A stretch of DNA of 64,000 bases from Bradyrhizobium sp. LTSP849 (GTDB lineage: Bacteria; Pseudomonadota; Alphaproteobacteria; Rhizobiales; Xanthobacteraceae). Each line of letters starts with the position of its first letter. The stretch's first letter is position 1. The stretch is from the NCBI RefSeq assembly GCF_000938255.1, contig NZ_JYMR01000002.1, positions 62,001 through 126,000 on the forward strand, given 5' to 3'. Positions 18,382-27,324 of this stretch are shown piece by piece. The notes under the pieces were generated by a model that was not told the DNA's origin, did not search any database, and was given only the letters and a program-made list of their open reading frames with translations. Both the position numbers and the translations under genes were made by a program.

Positions 18382-19764
18382 ATGTCCTTTATGATAGCCA
18401 TTATCGGCCGGCCCAATGTCGGCAAGTCGACGCTGTTCAACCGCCTGGTCGGACAGAAGCTCGCGCTCGTCGATGACCTGCCCGGCGTCACCCGCGATCG
18501 CCGCGAGGGCGAGGCCAGGCTCGGCGATCTCGAATTCACCATCATCGACACCGCCGGCCTCGACGAAGGCGCCAAGGGCTCGCTGACTGCGCGCATGCAG
18601 GAGCAGACGGAGACCGCCATCGCGCTGGCCGATGCGCTGTTCTTCGTGATCGATGCCCGCGCAGGTCTGACGCCGAACGATCGCGCCTTTGCCGATTTCG
18701 CCCGCCGCGCCAACAAGCCGGTGCTGCTGGTCGCCAACAAGAGCGAGGGCAAGCACGGCGAAATCGGCGCGATGGAGGCCTACGCGCTCGGCCTCGGCGA
18801 TCCCATCCAGATCTCCGCCGAGCACGGCGAGGGCATGGGCGAGCTCTACGACGCTCTCCGAGAGCTGATGCCGGAGCCTGTGGAGGAGGATGAGGCCGAG
18901 GACGACGAGCCGCTGACCGAGGAAGAGGCCGCAACGCGTCCGATCCGGGTTGCCATCGTCGGCCGGCCCAATGCCGGCAAGTCGACCATGATCAACTATC
19001 TCCTCGGCGAGGAGCGTCTGCTGACGAGCCCGGAGGCCGGCACGACGCGCGATTCCATTGCGGTCGAGATCAACTGGAAGGGCCGCGAATTTCGCGTGTT
19101 CGATACCGCCGGCCTGCGCCGCCGGTCGCGCATCGAGGAGAAGCTCGAAAAGCTCTCGGTTGCGGATGCGCTACGCGCGGTGCGCTTTGCCGAAGTCGTC
19201 GTGATGATGATGGATGCGCAGAACCGATTCGAGGAACAGGATCTGCGCATCGCCGATCTGATCGAGCGCGAGGGCCGCGCGGTCGTGCTCGCCGTCAACA
19301 AATGGGATCTGATGGAAAGCAAGGGTGGCGGCGCCATCTCCGGCCTGAGCCGGGATGCCGACCACTTGCTGCCGCAGATCAAGGGCGTGCCGATCGTCGC
19401 CGTCTCCGGCTTGATGGGCGAGGGCATTGATCGCCTGATGCAGGCGATCCAGGACGCCTATGCGCTCTGGAACAGGCGGGTCTCGACCTCGGCCTTGAAC
19501 CGCTGGTTCGAGGAGGCGGTCCAGGCCAATCCGCCGCCCGCCGTGTCCGGCCGCCGGCTGAAGCTGAACTATATCACGCAGACAAAGGCGCGACCGCCCA
19601 GCTTCGTGCTGTTCTGCTCGCGCGCGGACGCCATACCGCAGTCATATTTGCGCTACCTCACCAATTCGCTGCGTGAGGCTTTCGAGCTGCCGGGCACGCC
19701 GATCCGCATCACCCTGCGCGAGAAGGTCAATCCGTTCGCGCACAAGCGTAAGCGGCCGTCGTGA
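18382..19764 (+). CDS. der: Ribosome biogenesis GTPase Der (EngA)
   Basis: 460 residues with two tandem G domains. G1 of the first is [18 protein letters not shown] at about residue 9, with DTAGLDEG (G3) and NKSEG (G4); the second is [15 protein letters not shown] at about 194, with DTAGLRRRS and NKWDL. A KH-like C-terminal domain follows ([20 protein letters not shown]). An acidic linker ([15 protein letters not shown]) joins the domains. Der is needed for 50S subunit assembly. The stop overlaps the next gene's GTG by four bases. Confidence 0.96.
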   Translation: MSFMIAIIGRPNVGKSTLFNRLVGQKLALVDDLPGVTRDRREGEARLGDLEFTIIDTAGLDEGAKGSLTARMQEQTETAIALADALFFVIDARAGLTPNDRAFADFARRANKPVLLVANKSEGKHGEIGAMEAYALGLGDPIQISAEHGEGMGELYDALRELMPEPVEEDEAEDDEPLTEEEAATRPIRVAIVGRPNAGKSTMINYLLGEERLLTSPEAGTTRDSIAVEINWKGREFRVFDTAGLRRRSRIEEKLEKLSVADALRAVRFAEVVVMMMDAQNRFEEQDLRIADLIEREGRAVVLAVNKWDLMESKGGGAISGLSRDADHLLPQIKGVPIVAVSGLMGEGIDRLMQAIQDAYALWNRRVSTSALNRWFEEAVQANPPPAVSGRRLKLNYITQTKARPPSFVLFCSRADAIPQSYLRYLTNSLREAFELPGTPIRITLREKVNPFAHKRKRPS

Positions 19765-21017
19765 GCGAAGAGGCCGGCGAGGCGATAGCGCAAAGCGCTG
19801 CGCCGGTCCGGCGCGGTGCCGTCGCCTTCATCTTCGTCACCATCCTGCTCGACATGCTCGCACTCGGCGTGATCATGCCGATCCTGCCAAAGCTGATCGA
19901 GAGCTTCGTCGGCAACGACACCGCGCATGCGGCGCGCATCTTCGGCCTGTTCGGCACCGCCTGGGCGCTGATGCAGTTCGTGTTCTCACCGCTTCTGGGC
20001 GCGCTGTCGGATCGCTTCGGGCGCCGGCCGGTGGTGCTGTTGTCGAATTTCGGGCTCGCCGCCGACTACGTGCTGATGGCGCTTGCCCCGTCGTTGACGT
20101 GGTTGTTCGTTGGCCGCGTGATCTCCGGCATCACCTCGGCCAGCATCTCGACCGCCTTTGCCTATATCGCCGACATCACGCCGCCGGAGCGACGCGCGGC
20201 GGTCTTCGGCAAGATCGGTGCGGCCTTCGGCGCCGGCTTCATCCTGGGTCCGGCGCTGGGCGGTCTGCTCGGCGATATCGATCCGCGGCTACCGTTCTGG
20301 GCATCGGCGTGCCTGAGCTTCGCCAATGCGCTCTACGGTCTCTTGATCCTGCCGGAATCGTTGGCGCCGGAGAAACGCGCAGCCTTTCGCTGGACCAGCG
20401 CCAATCCGGTGGGAGCGCTGCATCTGCTGCGCTCCAACGCGGGGCTGGCGGCGCTGTCGGTCGTCAACTTCATCGCACAGGTCGCGCATGTCGTGCTGCC
20501 GTCGACCTTCGTGCTGTACGCGACCTATCGCTATGGCTGGGATTCCAAGACCGTCGGACTGACGCTGGCGATGGTTGGCGTCTGCGCCATGGTGGTGCAG
20601 GGGCTCGCCATCGGCCCGATCGTCCGCGTCCTCGGCGAGCGTGGCACGCTTCTGCTCGGATTGTGCTGCGGCGCCGTCGGTTTCGCGATCTTCGGCAGTG
20701 CGCCGACTGGACCGCTGTTCTGGCTCGGCATTCCCGTGATGTCGCTGTGGGGTATCTCGGGGGCTGCACTCCAGTCGCTGATGACGCGGCTGGTTGCGCC
20801 CGATCAGCAAGGCCAGTTGCAGGGCGCCACCTCGAGCGTGCAGAGCGTGTCGCAGCTCGTCGGCCCGTTCCTGTTCACGCTGACGTTTTCATATTTCATC
20901 GGCGCCAGCGCGCCGATGCATTTGCCCGGCGCACCGTTTTTGCTTGCGGCGGCGCTGATGGTGCTGTGCGCGGCGATCGCGGTGCGGACGCTGGCTGCGA
21001 CGAAGACGGTCTCGTAG
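19761..21017 (+). CDS. TCR/Tet family MFS transporter
   Basis: A 418-residue, 12-helix major facilitator protein started at a GTG that overlaps the end of der. Motif A ([19 protein letters not shown]) between helices 2 and 3 and [24 protein letters not shown] with [10 protein letters not shown] resemble the tetracycline-resistance (TCR/TetA) branch. Chromosomal members without a neighbouring TetR gene are usually general drug/H+ antiporters of unknown substrate; resistance should not be assumed. The stop codon lies inside a palindromic repeat. Confidence 0.88.
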   Translation: MSEEAGEAIAQSAAPVRRGAVAFIFVTILLDMLALGVIMPILPKLIESFVGNDTAHAARIFGLFGTAWALMQFVFSPLLGALSDRFGRRPVVLLSNFGLAADYVLMALAPSLTWLFVGRVISGITSASISTAFAYIADITPPERRAAVFGKIGAAFGAGFILGPALGGLLGDIDPRLPFWASACLSFANALYGLLILPESLAPEKRAAFRWTSANPVGALHLLRSNAGLAALSVVNFIAQVAHVVLPSTFVLYATYRYGWDSKTVGLTLAMVGVCAMVVQGLAIGPIVRVLGERGTLLLGLCCGAVGFAIFGSAPTGPLFWLGIPVMSLWGISGAALQSLMTRLVAPDQQGQLQGATSSVQSVSQLVGPFLFTLTFSYFIGASAPMHLPGAPFLLAAALMVLCAAIAVRTLAATKTVS

Positions 21018-21103
21018 GGTGGGCAGAGCGAAGCGTGCCCACCGTCTCTTCGTTTACAGAGAGATGGTGGGCACGGCGCTTTCGCGCCTTTGCCCATCCT
21101 ACG
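21013..21103. repeat. Inverted repeat of the CGTAGGRTGGG family, copy 1
   Basis: A 13-base left arm (CGTAGGGTGGGCA) and right arm (its complement with one mismatch) enclose further internal complementarity (GTGCCCACC with GGTGGGCAC). The left arm contains the TAG stop of the MFS gene. A second copy of the family lies at 32201-32289. From memory, elements ending in CGTAGGGTGGG are common in Bradyrhizobium. It lies between convergent genes and may act as a terminator. Confidence 0.75.
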
Positions 21104-21112
21104 AAATCCCGC

Positions 21113-22339
21113 TTACTTCTTCACCAGCGGGCACTCGCTGTCCTTGAGCGGCTTGGCGGCATCTTCGGCCGAGATGGTCGCGACCAGCTTGTAATAATCC
21201 CAAGGCCCCTTCGACTCTTCCGGCTTTTTCACCTCGAACAGATAGGCCGGGATGATGCGGCGGCCGTCCTCGCGCAGCGGGCCCTTGCCGAACAGCGGAT
21301 CGTCGGTCGGGATTTCCTTCATCTTGGCGACGACCTTGGCGCCGTCGTGCGGATTGCCGCCGAGCGCTTCCAGCGCCTTCAAATAATGCAGCACGGCGGC
21401 ATAATTGCCGGCCTGGGTCATCGATGGCATCGCCTTGTTGGCCGCCTTCTCCTGGAAGCGCTTGGACCAGGCGCGCGTGTTCTCGTTGAGGTCCCAGTAG
21501 AAGGATTCGGTGAAGGTCAGGCCGTGCGCGGTCTTGAGGCCGAGCGAGTGGACGTCGTTGATGAACAGCAGCAGCGCAGCGAGCTTCTGGCCGCCTTCGA
21601 CGATGCCGAACTCGGCCGCCTGCTTGATCGAGTTGGTGGTGTCGCCGCCGGCATTGGCGAGTCCGACGATCTTCGCCTTGGAGTTCTGCGCCTGGAGCAG
21701 GAATGACGAGAAGTCCGACGTGTTGAGCGGGTGCTTGACGCCGCCGAGCACCTTGCCGCCGTTCGCGGTGACGACCGCGCTGGTGTCACGCTCCAGCGCA
21801 GCGCCGAAGGCGTAGTCGGCCGTCAGGAAGAACCAGGTGTCGCCGCCCGCCTTGGTCAGCGCCTTGCCGGTGCCGGTGGCCAGCATGTAGGTGTCGTAGC
21901 TGTAGGAGATGGTGTTGGCGTTGCAGGCCTTGCCGGTGAGGTCGGCGCTGGCGCCGCCATTGTTGAGCAGGACGGAATTCTTTTCCTTGACCAGGTTGCT
22001 GACGGCCAGCGCCACACCGGAGTTCGGCGTATCGGCGATCGCGTCGACCTTCTGAGTGTCGATCCACTGGCGCGCGATGTTGACGCCGACATCAGGCTTG
22101 TTCTGGTGATCGCCACTGAGAACCTCGATCTTCCAACCCTTCGCCAGCAGGCCGGAATCGTCGACCGCCATCTTGACCGCCATCACCGCATTGGGGCCGC
22201 CGATATCGGCGTAAAGGCTCGACATGTCGTTGAGCACGCCGATCGTGGCGGTCTTGTCCTGGGCGTAGGCGGATGTTGCAAAACCGAAGGCGGCGCAGGC
22301 CATAAGGGCCGCAGAGCGGCGCGCGAACGTCGTCGTCAT
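21113..22339 (-). CDS. Orphan Liv-type ABC substrate-binding protein
   Basis: 408 residues from the ATG at 22339, with GGAGGAAA just upstream; a longer frame exists but has no ribosome site. Signal peptide MTTTFARRSAALMACAAFGF, cleaved near AYA. The mature protein is very close to the binding protein at 6807-8030: shared TPNSGVALAV, GGDTWFFLTADYAFGAALER, LNT-DFSSFLLQAQ and ESKGPWDYYKLV. No permease or ATPase is adjacent, so it may use the 5-10 kb transporter or serve as a sensor. It is followed upstream by secreted NHL proteins on the same strand. Confidence 0.92.
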   Translation of the reverse strand: MTTTFARRSAALMACAAFGFATSAYAQDKTATIGVLNDMSSLYADIGGPNAVMAVKMAVDDSGLLAKGWKIEVLSGDHQNKPDVGVNIARQWIDTQKVDAIADTPNSGVALAVSNLVKEKNSVLLNNGGASADLTGKACNANTISYSYDTYMLATGTGKALTKAGGDTWFFLTADYAFGAALERDTSAVVTANGGKVLGGVKHPLNTSDFSSFLLQAQNSKAKIVGLANAGGDTTNSIKQAAEFGIVEGGQKLAALLLFINDVHSLGLKTAHGLTFTESFYWDLNENTRAWSKRFQEKAANKAMPSMTQAGNYAAVLHYLKALEALGGNPHDGAKVVAKMKEIPTDDPLFGKGPLREDGRRIIPAYLFEVKKPEESKGPWDYYKLVATISAEDAAKPLKDSECPLVKK

Positions 22340-22505
22340 AAAGGTTTCCTCCATTGTCAAATATGCGGACGGCCCTCTTGGATGAAGCCTTGGTCCGGCC
22401 GATTCCGTAGCCTGTCCCGCGGTCGGCGGCAATGCGCCTAAAGCCGGATGACGCTGCGTCGTAGCGTCATCCGGCGGTTAACTTTTGGGCAAAAAGAGGC
22501 GTCTT

Positions 22506-23642
22506 CTACTTAAGCGCGTCCGAGGTCAGCTTGAATTTCTGGATGCGCTTTCCGGTGTCGACCTCGGCGGTATAGACGTTACCCTTGGTATCTACCGCCA
22601 TCGCGTGGACCCAGTGGAATTGCCCGGCATTGCGGCCGTTGCGACCAAAACTGCCGACCACGCTGCCGTCGTCGCGCTTGATGATCCGGATCTCGTTGTT
22701 CTCGCCGTCGGCGCTGAGCAGATAGGTCTGCTTCGGATCAGGCCAGATCGCGATGTCCCACACAGCGCCGTTGCCGAGCGTGTTCTTCTCGAAGAAGAAC
22801 TCCTTCACGAAGGTGCCGTCTTTCTTGAACACCTGGATGCGGTCGTTGATGCGGTCGCAGACATAGACCAACCCGTCACTGGCAATCTTCACGCAGTGAA
22901 CGGGGTTGCCGAATTGCTGCGAGACTGGCGCCTTGGGATCGTAGGGCGCCTGCTTGTCGTCGTTCGGCTTGTTGCCGTAAGCGCCCCAGTGCCGTTTATA
23001 GGTGAGCGTGCTCGTGTCGAACACGATGACGCGGCGGTTGCCATAGCCGTCGGCGACGTAGATCTCGTTCGCTTCCTTGTCGATCGCGGTTTCGGCGGGC
23101 TTGCCGAGTTGTGTCGTGTCATTGCTGCCGAGGCTCGGCGCGATCTTGCCGATCTGGGCCACGAACTTGCCGTCGAGCGTGAATTTCAGGATCGCATTGT
23201 CGTTGTCGGCATTGCCGCCGACCCAGACGAAGCCACGTTCGTCGACTTCGATGCCGTGCTCGCGGCCGACCCATTCATAGCCTTCGCCCGGACCACCCCA
23301 GGACCGCAGCAGATTGCCGTCGGTGTCGAATTCGAGCACGGGCGGCGCAGAGATGCAGCACTTCGAGCGCGGCGGGTTGAGGCTCGCGCCCTTCTCGTCA
23401 TCGGTGAGTGAGCGCGGACGGTGGATCACCCAGATGTGGCCCTGCGAGTCGACGGTGATGCCGCCGACCTGGCCGAGGATCCAGTTGTTCGGCAGCGGCT
23501 TTGGCCAGGACGGGTCGACGGCGAAGGTCGGGACGTCGCCGGCTAGCGCCGGTGCGGGCGAGCCGATGAGGGCGGCAGAAATCATACAGGCGGAGATCAA
23601 TCCGCACAGTCTAAGGCGCACGCGAGCGAGCGTCGGCGTCAT
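22506..23642 (-). CDS. Secreted NHL-repeat beta-propeller protein (copy 2 of a tandem pair)
   Basis: 378 residues with a signal peptide (cleavage after about ALA, residue 34). It carries repeated NHL-type blades: GGITVDSQGHIWVIHR, HGIEVDERGFVWVGGNADND, ETAIDKEANEIYVADGYGNRRV, HCVKIASDGLVYVCDRINDR and HAMAVDTKGNVYTAEVDTG. The pattern is that of proteins annotated as peptidyl-alpha-hydroxyglycine alpha-amidating lyase-like, though the enzyme activity in bacteria is unproven. It follows its paralog (23665-24810) by 22 bases; the tails FKLTSDALK are identical, showing recent duplication. Confidence 0.88.
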   Translation of the reverse strand: MTPTLARVRLRLCGLISACMISAALIGSPAPALAGDVPTFAVDPSWPKPLPNNWILGQVGGITVDSQGHIWVIHRPRSLTDDEKGASLNPPRSKCCISAPPVLEFDTDGNLLRSWGGPGEGYEWVGREHGIEVDERGFVWVGGNADNDNAILKFTLDGKFVAQIGKIAPSLGSNDTTQLGKPAETAIDKEANEIYVADGYGNRRVIVFDTSTLTYKRHWGAYGNKPNDDKQAPYDPKAPVSQQFGNPVHCVKIASDGLVYVCDRINDRIQVFKKDGTFVKEFFFEKNTLGNGAVWDIAIWPDPKQTYLLSADGENNEIRIIKRDDGSVVGSFGRNGRNAGQFHWVHAMAVDTKGNVYTAEVDTGKRIQKFKLTSDALK

Positions 23643-23664
23643 GAGAACCTCCTGTGATTGCTGC

Positions 23665-24810
23665 TTACTTGAGCGCGTCCGAGGTCAGCTTGAATTTCTG
23701 GATGCGCTTGCCCTCGACCTCGCCCGTATAAACGTTGCCCTTGGCGTCAACCGCCATGGCGTGGAGCAGGGCGAACTGCCCGGCATTGCGGCCATTATGG
23801 CCGAAGCTGCCGACCACGCTGCCGTCGTCGCGCTTGATGACACGGATCTCGTTGTTGGTGCCGTCGGCGTTCAACAGATAGGTCTGCTTCGGATCCGGCC
23901 ACAGTGCGAGATCGAACACCGCACCGTCGCCGCGACTGTCCTTCTCATAGATCCACTCCTTCACGAAGGTGCCGTCCTTCCTGAACACCTCGATGCGGTT
24001 CTGGCTGCGGTCACAGACATAGACCAGCCCGTCATTGGCGATCTTGATGCAGTGGACGGGATTGCCGAACTGCTCCTGCGCGGCGGCGCTCGGATCGTAA
24101 GGTGGCTGCTTGTCGTCGTTCGGGGTCTTGCCGTGACCGCCCCAATGCCGCCTGTAGGCGAGCGTGGTGGCGTCGAACACGATGACGCGGCGATTGCCGT
24201 AACCGTCGGCGATGTAGAGTTCGTTGGCGTCCTTGTCGATCGCGATCTCGGCGGGGCGGCCGAGCTGTGTCGTGTCGTTGCTGTTGGTGCGCGGCGCGAT
24301 CTTGCCGATCTGGCCAAGATATTTGCCGTCGAGCGTGAATTTCAGGATCGCGCTGTCATTGTCGGCATTGCCGCCGACCCAGACGAAGCCGCGCTCGTCG
24401 ACCTCGATGCCGTGCTCGCGGCCGACCCATTCATAGCCTTCGCCAGGTCCGCCCCAGGAGCGCAACAGATTGCCGTCGACGTCGAATTCCAGCACCGGCG
24501 GCGCCGGCACGCAGCATTTTGCCCGCGGTGGGTTGAGGGTCGCGGCCTTCTCGCCATCGATCAGCGAGCGCGGGCGGTGGATCACCCAGATATGCCCCTG
24601 CCAGTCGACGGTGATCCCGCCGATCTGGCCGATGATCCAGTTGTTCGGGAGCTGCTTGGGCCAGGCGGCATCGACTGCGAAGGTCGGAACATCGCCCGCC
24701 ATGGCAGCGCCCGGAAGCACGAATGCGATCGTTGCGATCAGGATAGCGATGGAGTGCGAGATATTTGCGAGCGCACGGTTGAAGTGTGCGCGATCATGCC
24801 ACGATGCCAT
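23665..24810 (-). CDS. Secreted NHL-repeat beta-propeller protein (copy 1 of a tandem pair)
   Basis: 381 residues from the ATG at 24810, preceded by GGGAGG at 24815-24820; the frame extends upstream to 24855 but that start is poorer. Signal sequence IAILIATIAFVLPGAAMAG. It has the same blade order as the downstream copy (GGITVDWQGHIWVIHRPRS, HGIEVDERGFVWVGG, LYIADGYGNRRVIVFD, LVYVCDRSQNRIEVF). A conserved K-C-C-x-P-A-P-P-V segment near residue 110 could form a disulfide. It is presumably periplasmic and co-transcribed with its copy and perhaps the binding-protein gene. Confidence 0.88.
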   Translation of the reverse strand: MASWHDRAHFNRALANISHSIAILIATIAFVLPGAAMAGDVPTFAVDAAWPKQLPNNWIIGQIGGITVDWQGHIWVIHRPRSLIDGEKAATLNPPRAKCCVPAPPVLEFDVDGNLLRSWGGPGEGYEWVGREHGIEVDERGFVWVGGNADNDSAILKFTLDGKYLGQIGKIAPRTNSNDTTQLGRPAEIAIDKDANELYIADGYGNRRVIVFDATTLAYRRHWGGHGKTPNDDKQPPYDPSAAAQEQFGNPVHCIKIANDGLVYVCDRSQNRIEVFRKDGTFVKEWIYEKDSRGDGAVFDLALWPDPKQTYLLNADGTNNEIRVIKRDDGSVVGSFGHNGRNAGQFALLHAMAVDAKGNVYTGEVEGKRIQKFKLTSDALK

Positions 24811-24888
24811 GGCAACCTCCCTTTTTTGGCTTGCGGCTTGCTGCCGCTTGAGCACGGGCAGTCAATCGCGGGGAGGGGCTTAAGTCAA

Positions 24889-25629
24889 TCAGGCCGGCGA
24901 GCGGAAGCTCATCAGCGCGCGGGTCTTGTAGTCATAAAACTTGCCGGTCTCAGTCCAGTCGGGCGTGCACAGCGCGACGATGAATTCGGCGACCTGCTCG
25001 GGCGTCTCCAGCGTCGCAGGATCCTCGCCCGGCATCAGGGTGGCGCGCATGCGGGTGCGGATCGGGCCGGGGTTGAACAGGTTGACGCGGAGTGCTGTGT
25101 TTGCGGTCTCCTGCGCCCAGGCGCGCGCCAGCGTTTCCAGCGCGGCTTTGGAGGCGGCGTAGGGGCTGACATAGGCGGTCGCCTTGTTGGCCGCGCCCGA
25201 GGTGATGAACACGGCGCGGCCGGCATCGGACTGTTTGAGCAGCGGCTCCATGCAGCGGATCAGCTGGAAGTTCGCAGAGACGTTGACGGCCATGACGTCG
25301 TTGAAGGTCTTGAGCTCGATATGGCCGACCGGCGAGGAGGGGCCGAGCACGCCGGCATTGCCGACGAGGATGTCGAGCTTGCCGTAGCGCTCATGCAGGC
25401 CAGCGCCGAGGCGCGCGATGCCGTCGGAATCGGTGAGGTTGAGCGGCACCAGCGTGGCGCTGCCGCCGTTCTTCTGGATCTCGTCGTCGAGCTCCTCGAG
25501 CCCGCCCTGCGTGCGCGCTGTCGCCACGATATGCGCGCCGGCCTTGGCGAGTGCTTTAGCCGTGGCGAAGCCGATGCCGCGCGAGGCGCCGGTGACGAGA
25601 GCGATGCGGTTGGCGAGGGGTTTTGTCAT
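24889..25629 (-). CDS. SDR family NAD(P)-dependent oxidoreductase
   Basis: 246 residues. The Rossmann motif is TGASRGIGFATAKAL at about residue 13, with NAGVLGP (strand beta4) and the catalytic Y-x-x-x-K in SPYAASKAALETLARAW. The length is typical of classical SDRs and the sequence resembles the YciK-like group. The substrate is unknown. It is separated from the NHL gene by about 78 bases and from purF by an inverted-repeat element, so it is probably its own unit. Confidence 0.9.
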   Translation of the reverse strand: MTKPLANRIALVTGASRGIGFATAKALAKAGAHIVATARTQGGLEELDDEIQKNGGSATLVPLNLTDSDGIARLGAGLHERYGKLDILVGNAGVLGPSSPVGHIELKTFNDVMAVNVSANFQLIRCMEPLLKQSDAGRAVFITSGAANKATAYVSPYAASKAALETLARAWAQETANTALRVNLFNPGPIRTRMRATLMPGEDPATLETPEQVAEFIVALCTPDWTETGKFYDYKTRALMSFRSPA

Positions 25630-25646
25630 CGAACGTCTTTATCCAG

Positions 25647-25771
25647 CGTCGTCCCGGCGAAGGCCGGGACCCATACGCCGTGACGGTCATGTCAGGGAAG
25701 ATAGTCGTTGCTGGCCTTCGTCGTACCACAGAGGCCTGTGGTTATGGGTCCCGGCCTTCGCCGGGACGACG
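25647..25771. repeat. Composite inverted-repeat element with 29-base perfect arms
   Basis: The arms at 25647-25675 and 25743-25771 are exact reverse complements over 29 bases. Each arm is itself a hairpin (CCCGGC-GAA-GGCCGGG type). The 67-base centre ends in a third stem, ACCACAG with CTGTGGT (25725-25742). From memory, the arm sequence, GTCCCGGCGAAGGCCGGGAC, is a common Bradyrhizobium repeat. The element fills the gap between purF and the SDR gene and ends three bases from the purF stop, so it may act as the purF terminator. Confidence 0.8.
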
Positions 25772-25773
25772 AT

Positions 25774-27297
25774 TCAGCTCGCCTCCGCCAGCAGCGACAG
25801 CTGCCGCGGTTGCGGCTCGGTCTGGGTCTGGTCGGTGAGGTGGGTCGGATAGGCGCCGGTGAAACAATGATCCGAGAATTTCGGATTGGCCGGGTCGCGG
25901 CCGGGCTCGCCCATGGCGCGGTACATGCCGTCGATCGACAGGAACGCGAGCGAGTCCGCACCGATGATCTCGCGCATCTCGTCCAGCGAATGCGTTGCGG
26001 CCAGAAGGCCGCCGCGGTCGGGCAGGTCGATGCCGTAATAGTCGGGATAGAGGATCGGGGGCGAAGCGAGGCGGAAGTGCACTTCCTTCGCGCCGGCATC
26101 GCGCATCATGCGCACGATCTTCTTGGAGGTGGTGCCGCGCACCAGCGAGTCGTCGATCAGGATGATGCGCTTGCCTTCGATCGCGGCGCGGTTGGCCGAA
26201 TGCTTCATGCGCACGCCGGATTCGCGGATCGCCTGCGTCGGCTGGATGAAGGTGCGGCCGACATAGTGGTTGCGGATAATGCCGAGCTCGAACGGTATGC
26301 CGGAATGCTGGCTGTAGCCGACCGCGGCGGGCACGCCGGAATCCGGCACCGGAACGACGACGTCGACCGGCACATGGCTCTCGCGTGCGAGCTGCGCGCC
26401 AAAGGCTTTGCGCACCTCGTAGACCGAGCGGCCGTGGACGATGGAGTCCGGACGGGAGAAGTAGATGTATTCGAAGATGCAGGGCCGCGGCGCGATCGGT
26501 GGGAACGGCTTGTGGACGTCCTGGCCGTTCTCGTCGAACACGATGACTTCGCCGGGTTCGATGTCGCGCACGAAGCGTGCGCCGATGATGTCGAGCGCAC
26601 AGGTCTCGGATGTCAGGATCGGACAGCCGTCGAGGTCGCCGAGCACCAGCGGGCGGATGCCGCGCGGGTCACGCGCGCCGACCAGCTTCTTGTTGGTGAG
26701 CGAGACCAGCGCATAGGCGCCTTCGATCTCGCGCAGCGCGTCGATATAGCGTTCGATGAAGCGGGCGCGCCTGGAGCGCGCCACCAGGTGCAGGATCACC
26801 TCGGTGTCGGTGGTCGACTGCATCATCGCGCCGCTCTTCACGAGCTCGCGGCGCAGCGTCAGGCCGTTGGTGAGGTTGCCGTTATGGGCGACCGCGAGGC
26901 CGCCGGCATTCAGCTCGGCGAACAGCGGCTGCACGTTGCGCAGGATGGTCGCACCGGTCGTGGAATAGCGGACATGGCCGACCGCCATATTACCGGGCAG
27001 GCGGTCGATCACTTCGCGGCGGGAGAAGGTGTCGCCGACGAGGCCGAGGCGGCGTTCGGAATGAAAGCGGCTGCCGTCGTAGGAGACGATGCCGGCGGCT
27101 TCCTGGCCGCGGTGCTGAAGGGCGTGGAGGCCCAGCGCCGTGATGGCGGCGGCGTCAGGGTGTCCGTAGATGCCGAAGACGCCGCATTCCTCGCGCAGCG
27201 TATCTCCCTCCAGATCGTCCTGAAGCTCTAGCGCGGCCGGACTCAAACCGGCCTTTGGATCGAGATCAAGCTGGGCGTCCTGGTCAGGGTGTCGCAT
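25774..27297 (-). CDS. purF: Amidophosphoribosyltransferase
   Basis: About 507 residues from the ATG at 27297 (AGAGG ten bases ahead). A TTG at 27324, directly after the cvpA stop, would add nine residues and is also possible. The N-terminal nucleophile is the cysteine in EECGVFGIYG, so a propeptide of about 35-45 residues is removed. The glutaminase domain (YSTTGAT, NLTNG) is followed by a phosphoribosyltransferase domain with IILIDDSLVRGTTSKKIV. It catalyses the first step of purine synthesis. Four cysteines in the C-terminal half may bind an Fe-S cluster, as in the Bacillus-type enzyme. Confidence 0.95.
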   Translation of the reverse strand: MRHPDQDAQLDLDPKAGLSPAALELQDDLEGDTLREECGVFGIYGHPDAAAITALGLHALQHRGQEAAGIVSYDGSRFHSERRLGLVGDTFSRREVIDRLPGNMAVGHVRYSTTGATILRNVQPLFAELNAGGLAVAHNGNLTNGLTLRRELVKSGAMMQSTTDTEVILHLVARSRRARFIERYIDALREIEGAYALVSLTNKKLVGARDPRGIRPLVLGDLDGCPILTSETCALDIIGARFVRDIEPGEVIVFDENGQDVHKPFPPIAPRPCIFEYIYFSRPDSIVHGRSVYEVRKAFGAQLARESHVPVDVVVPVPDSGVPAAVGYSQHSGIPFELGIIRNHYVGRTFIQPTQAIRESGVRMKHSANRAAIEGKRIILIDDSLVRGTTSKKIVRMMRDAGAKEVHFRLASPPILYPDYYGIDLPDRGGLLAATHSLDEMREIIGADSLAFLSIDGMYRAMGEPGRDPANPKFSDHCFTGAYPTHLTDQTQTEPQPRQLSLLAEAS

Positions 27298-27324
27298 CTC
27301 GTCAGCGCCTCTCTGTGGGCTCAA

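Noticed and set aside
19761..21017. Tetracycline-resistance gene of mobile origin
   Set aside because: It is a chromosomal MFS gene overlapping der, with local codon use and no TetR gene, transposase or repeats typical of mobile resistance.
23314..25683. A 789-codon open frame antisense to the NHL and SDR genes
   Set aside because: The minus-strand genes have signal peptides, motifs and ribosome sites; the plus-strand frame is compositionally a shadow.
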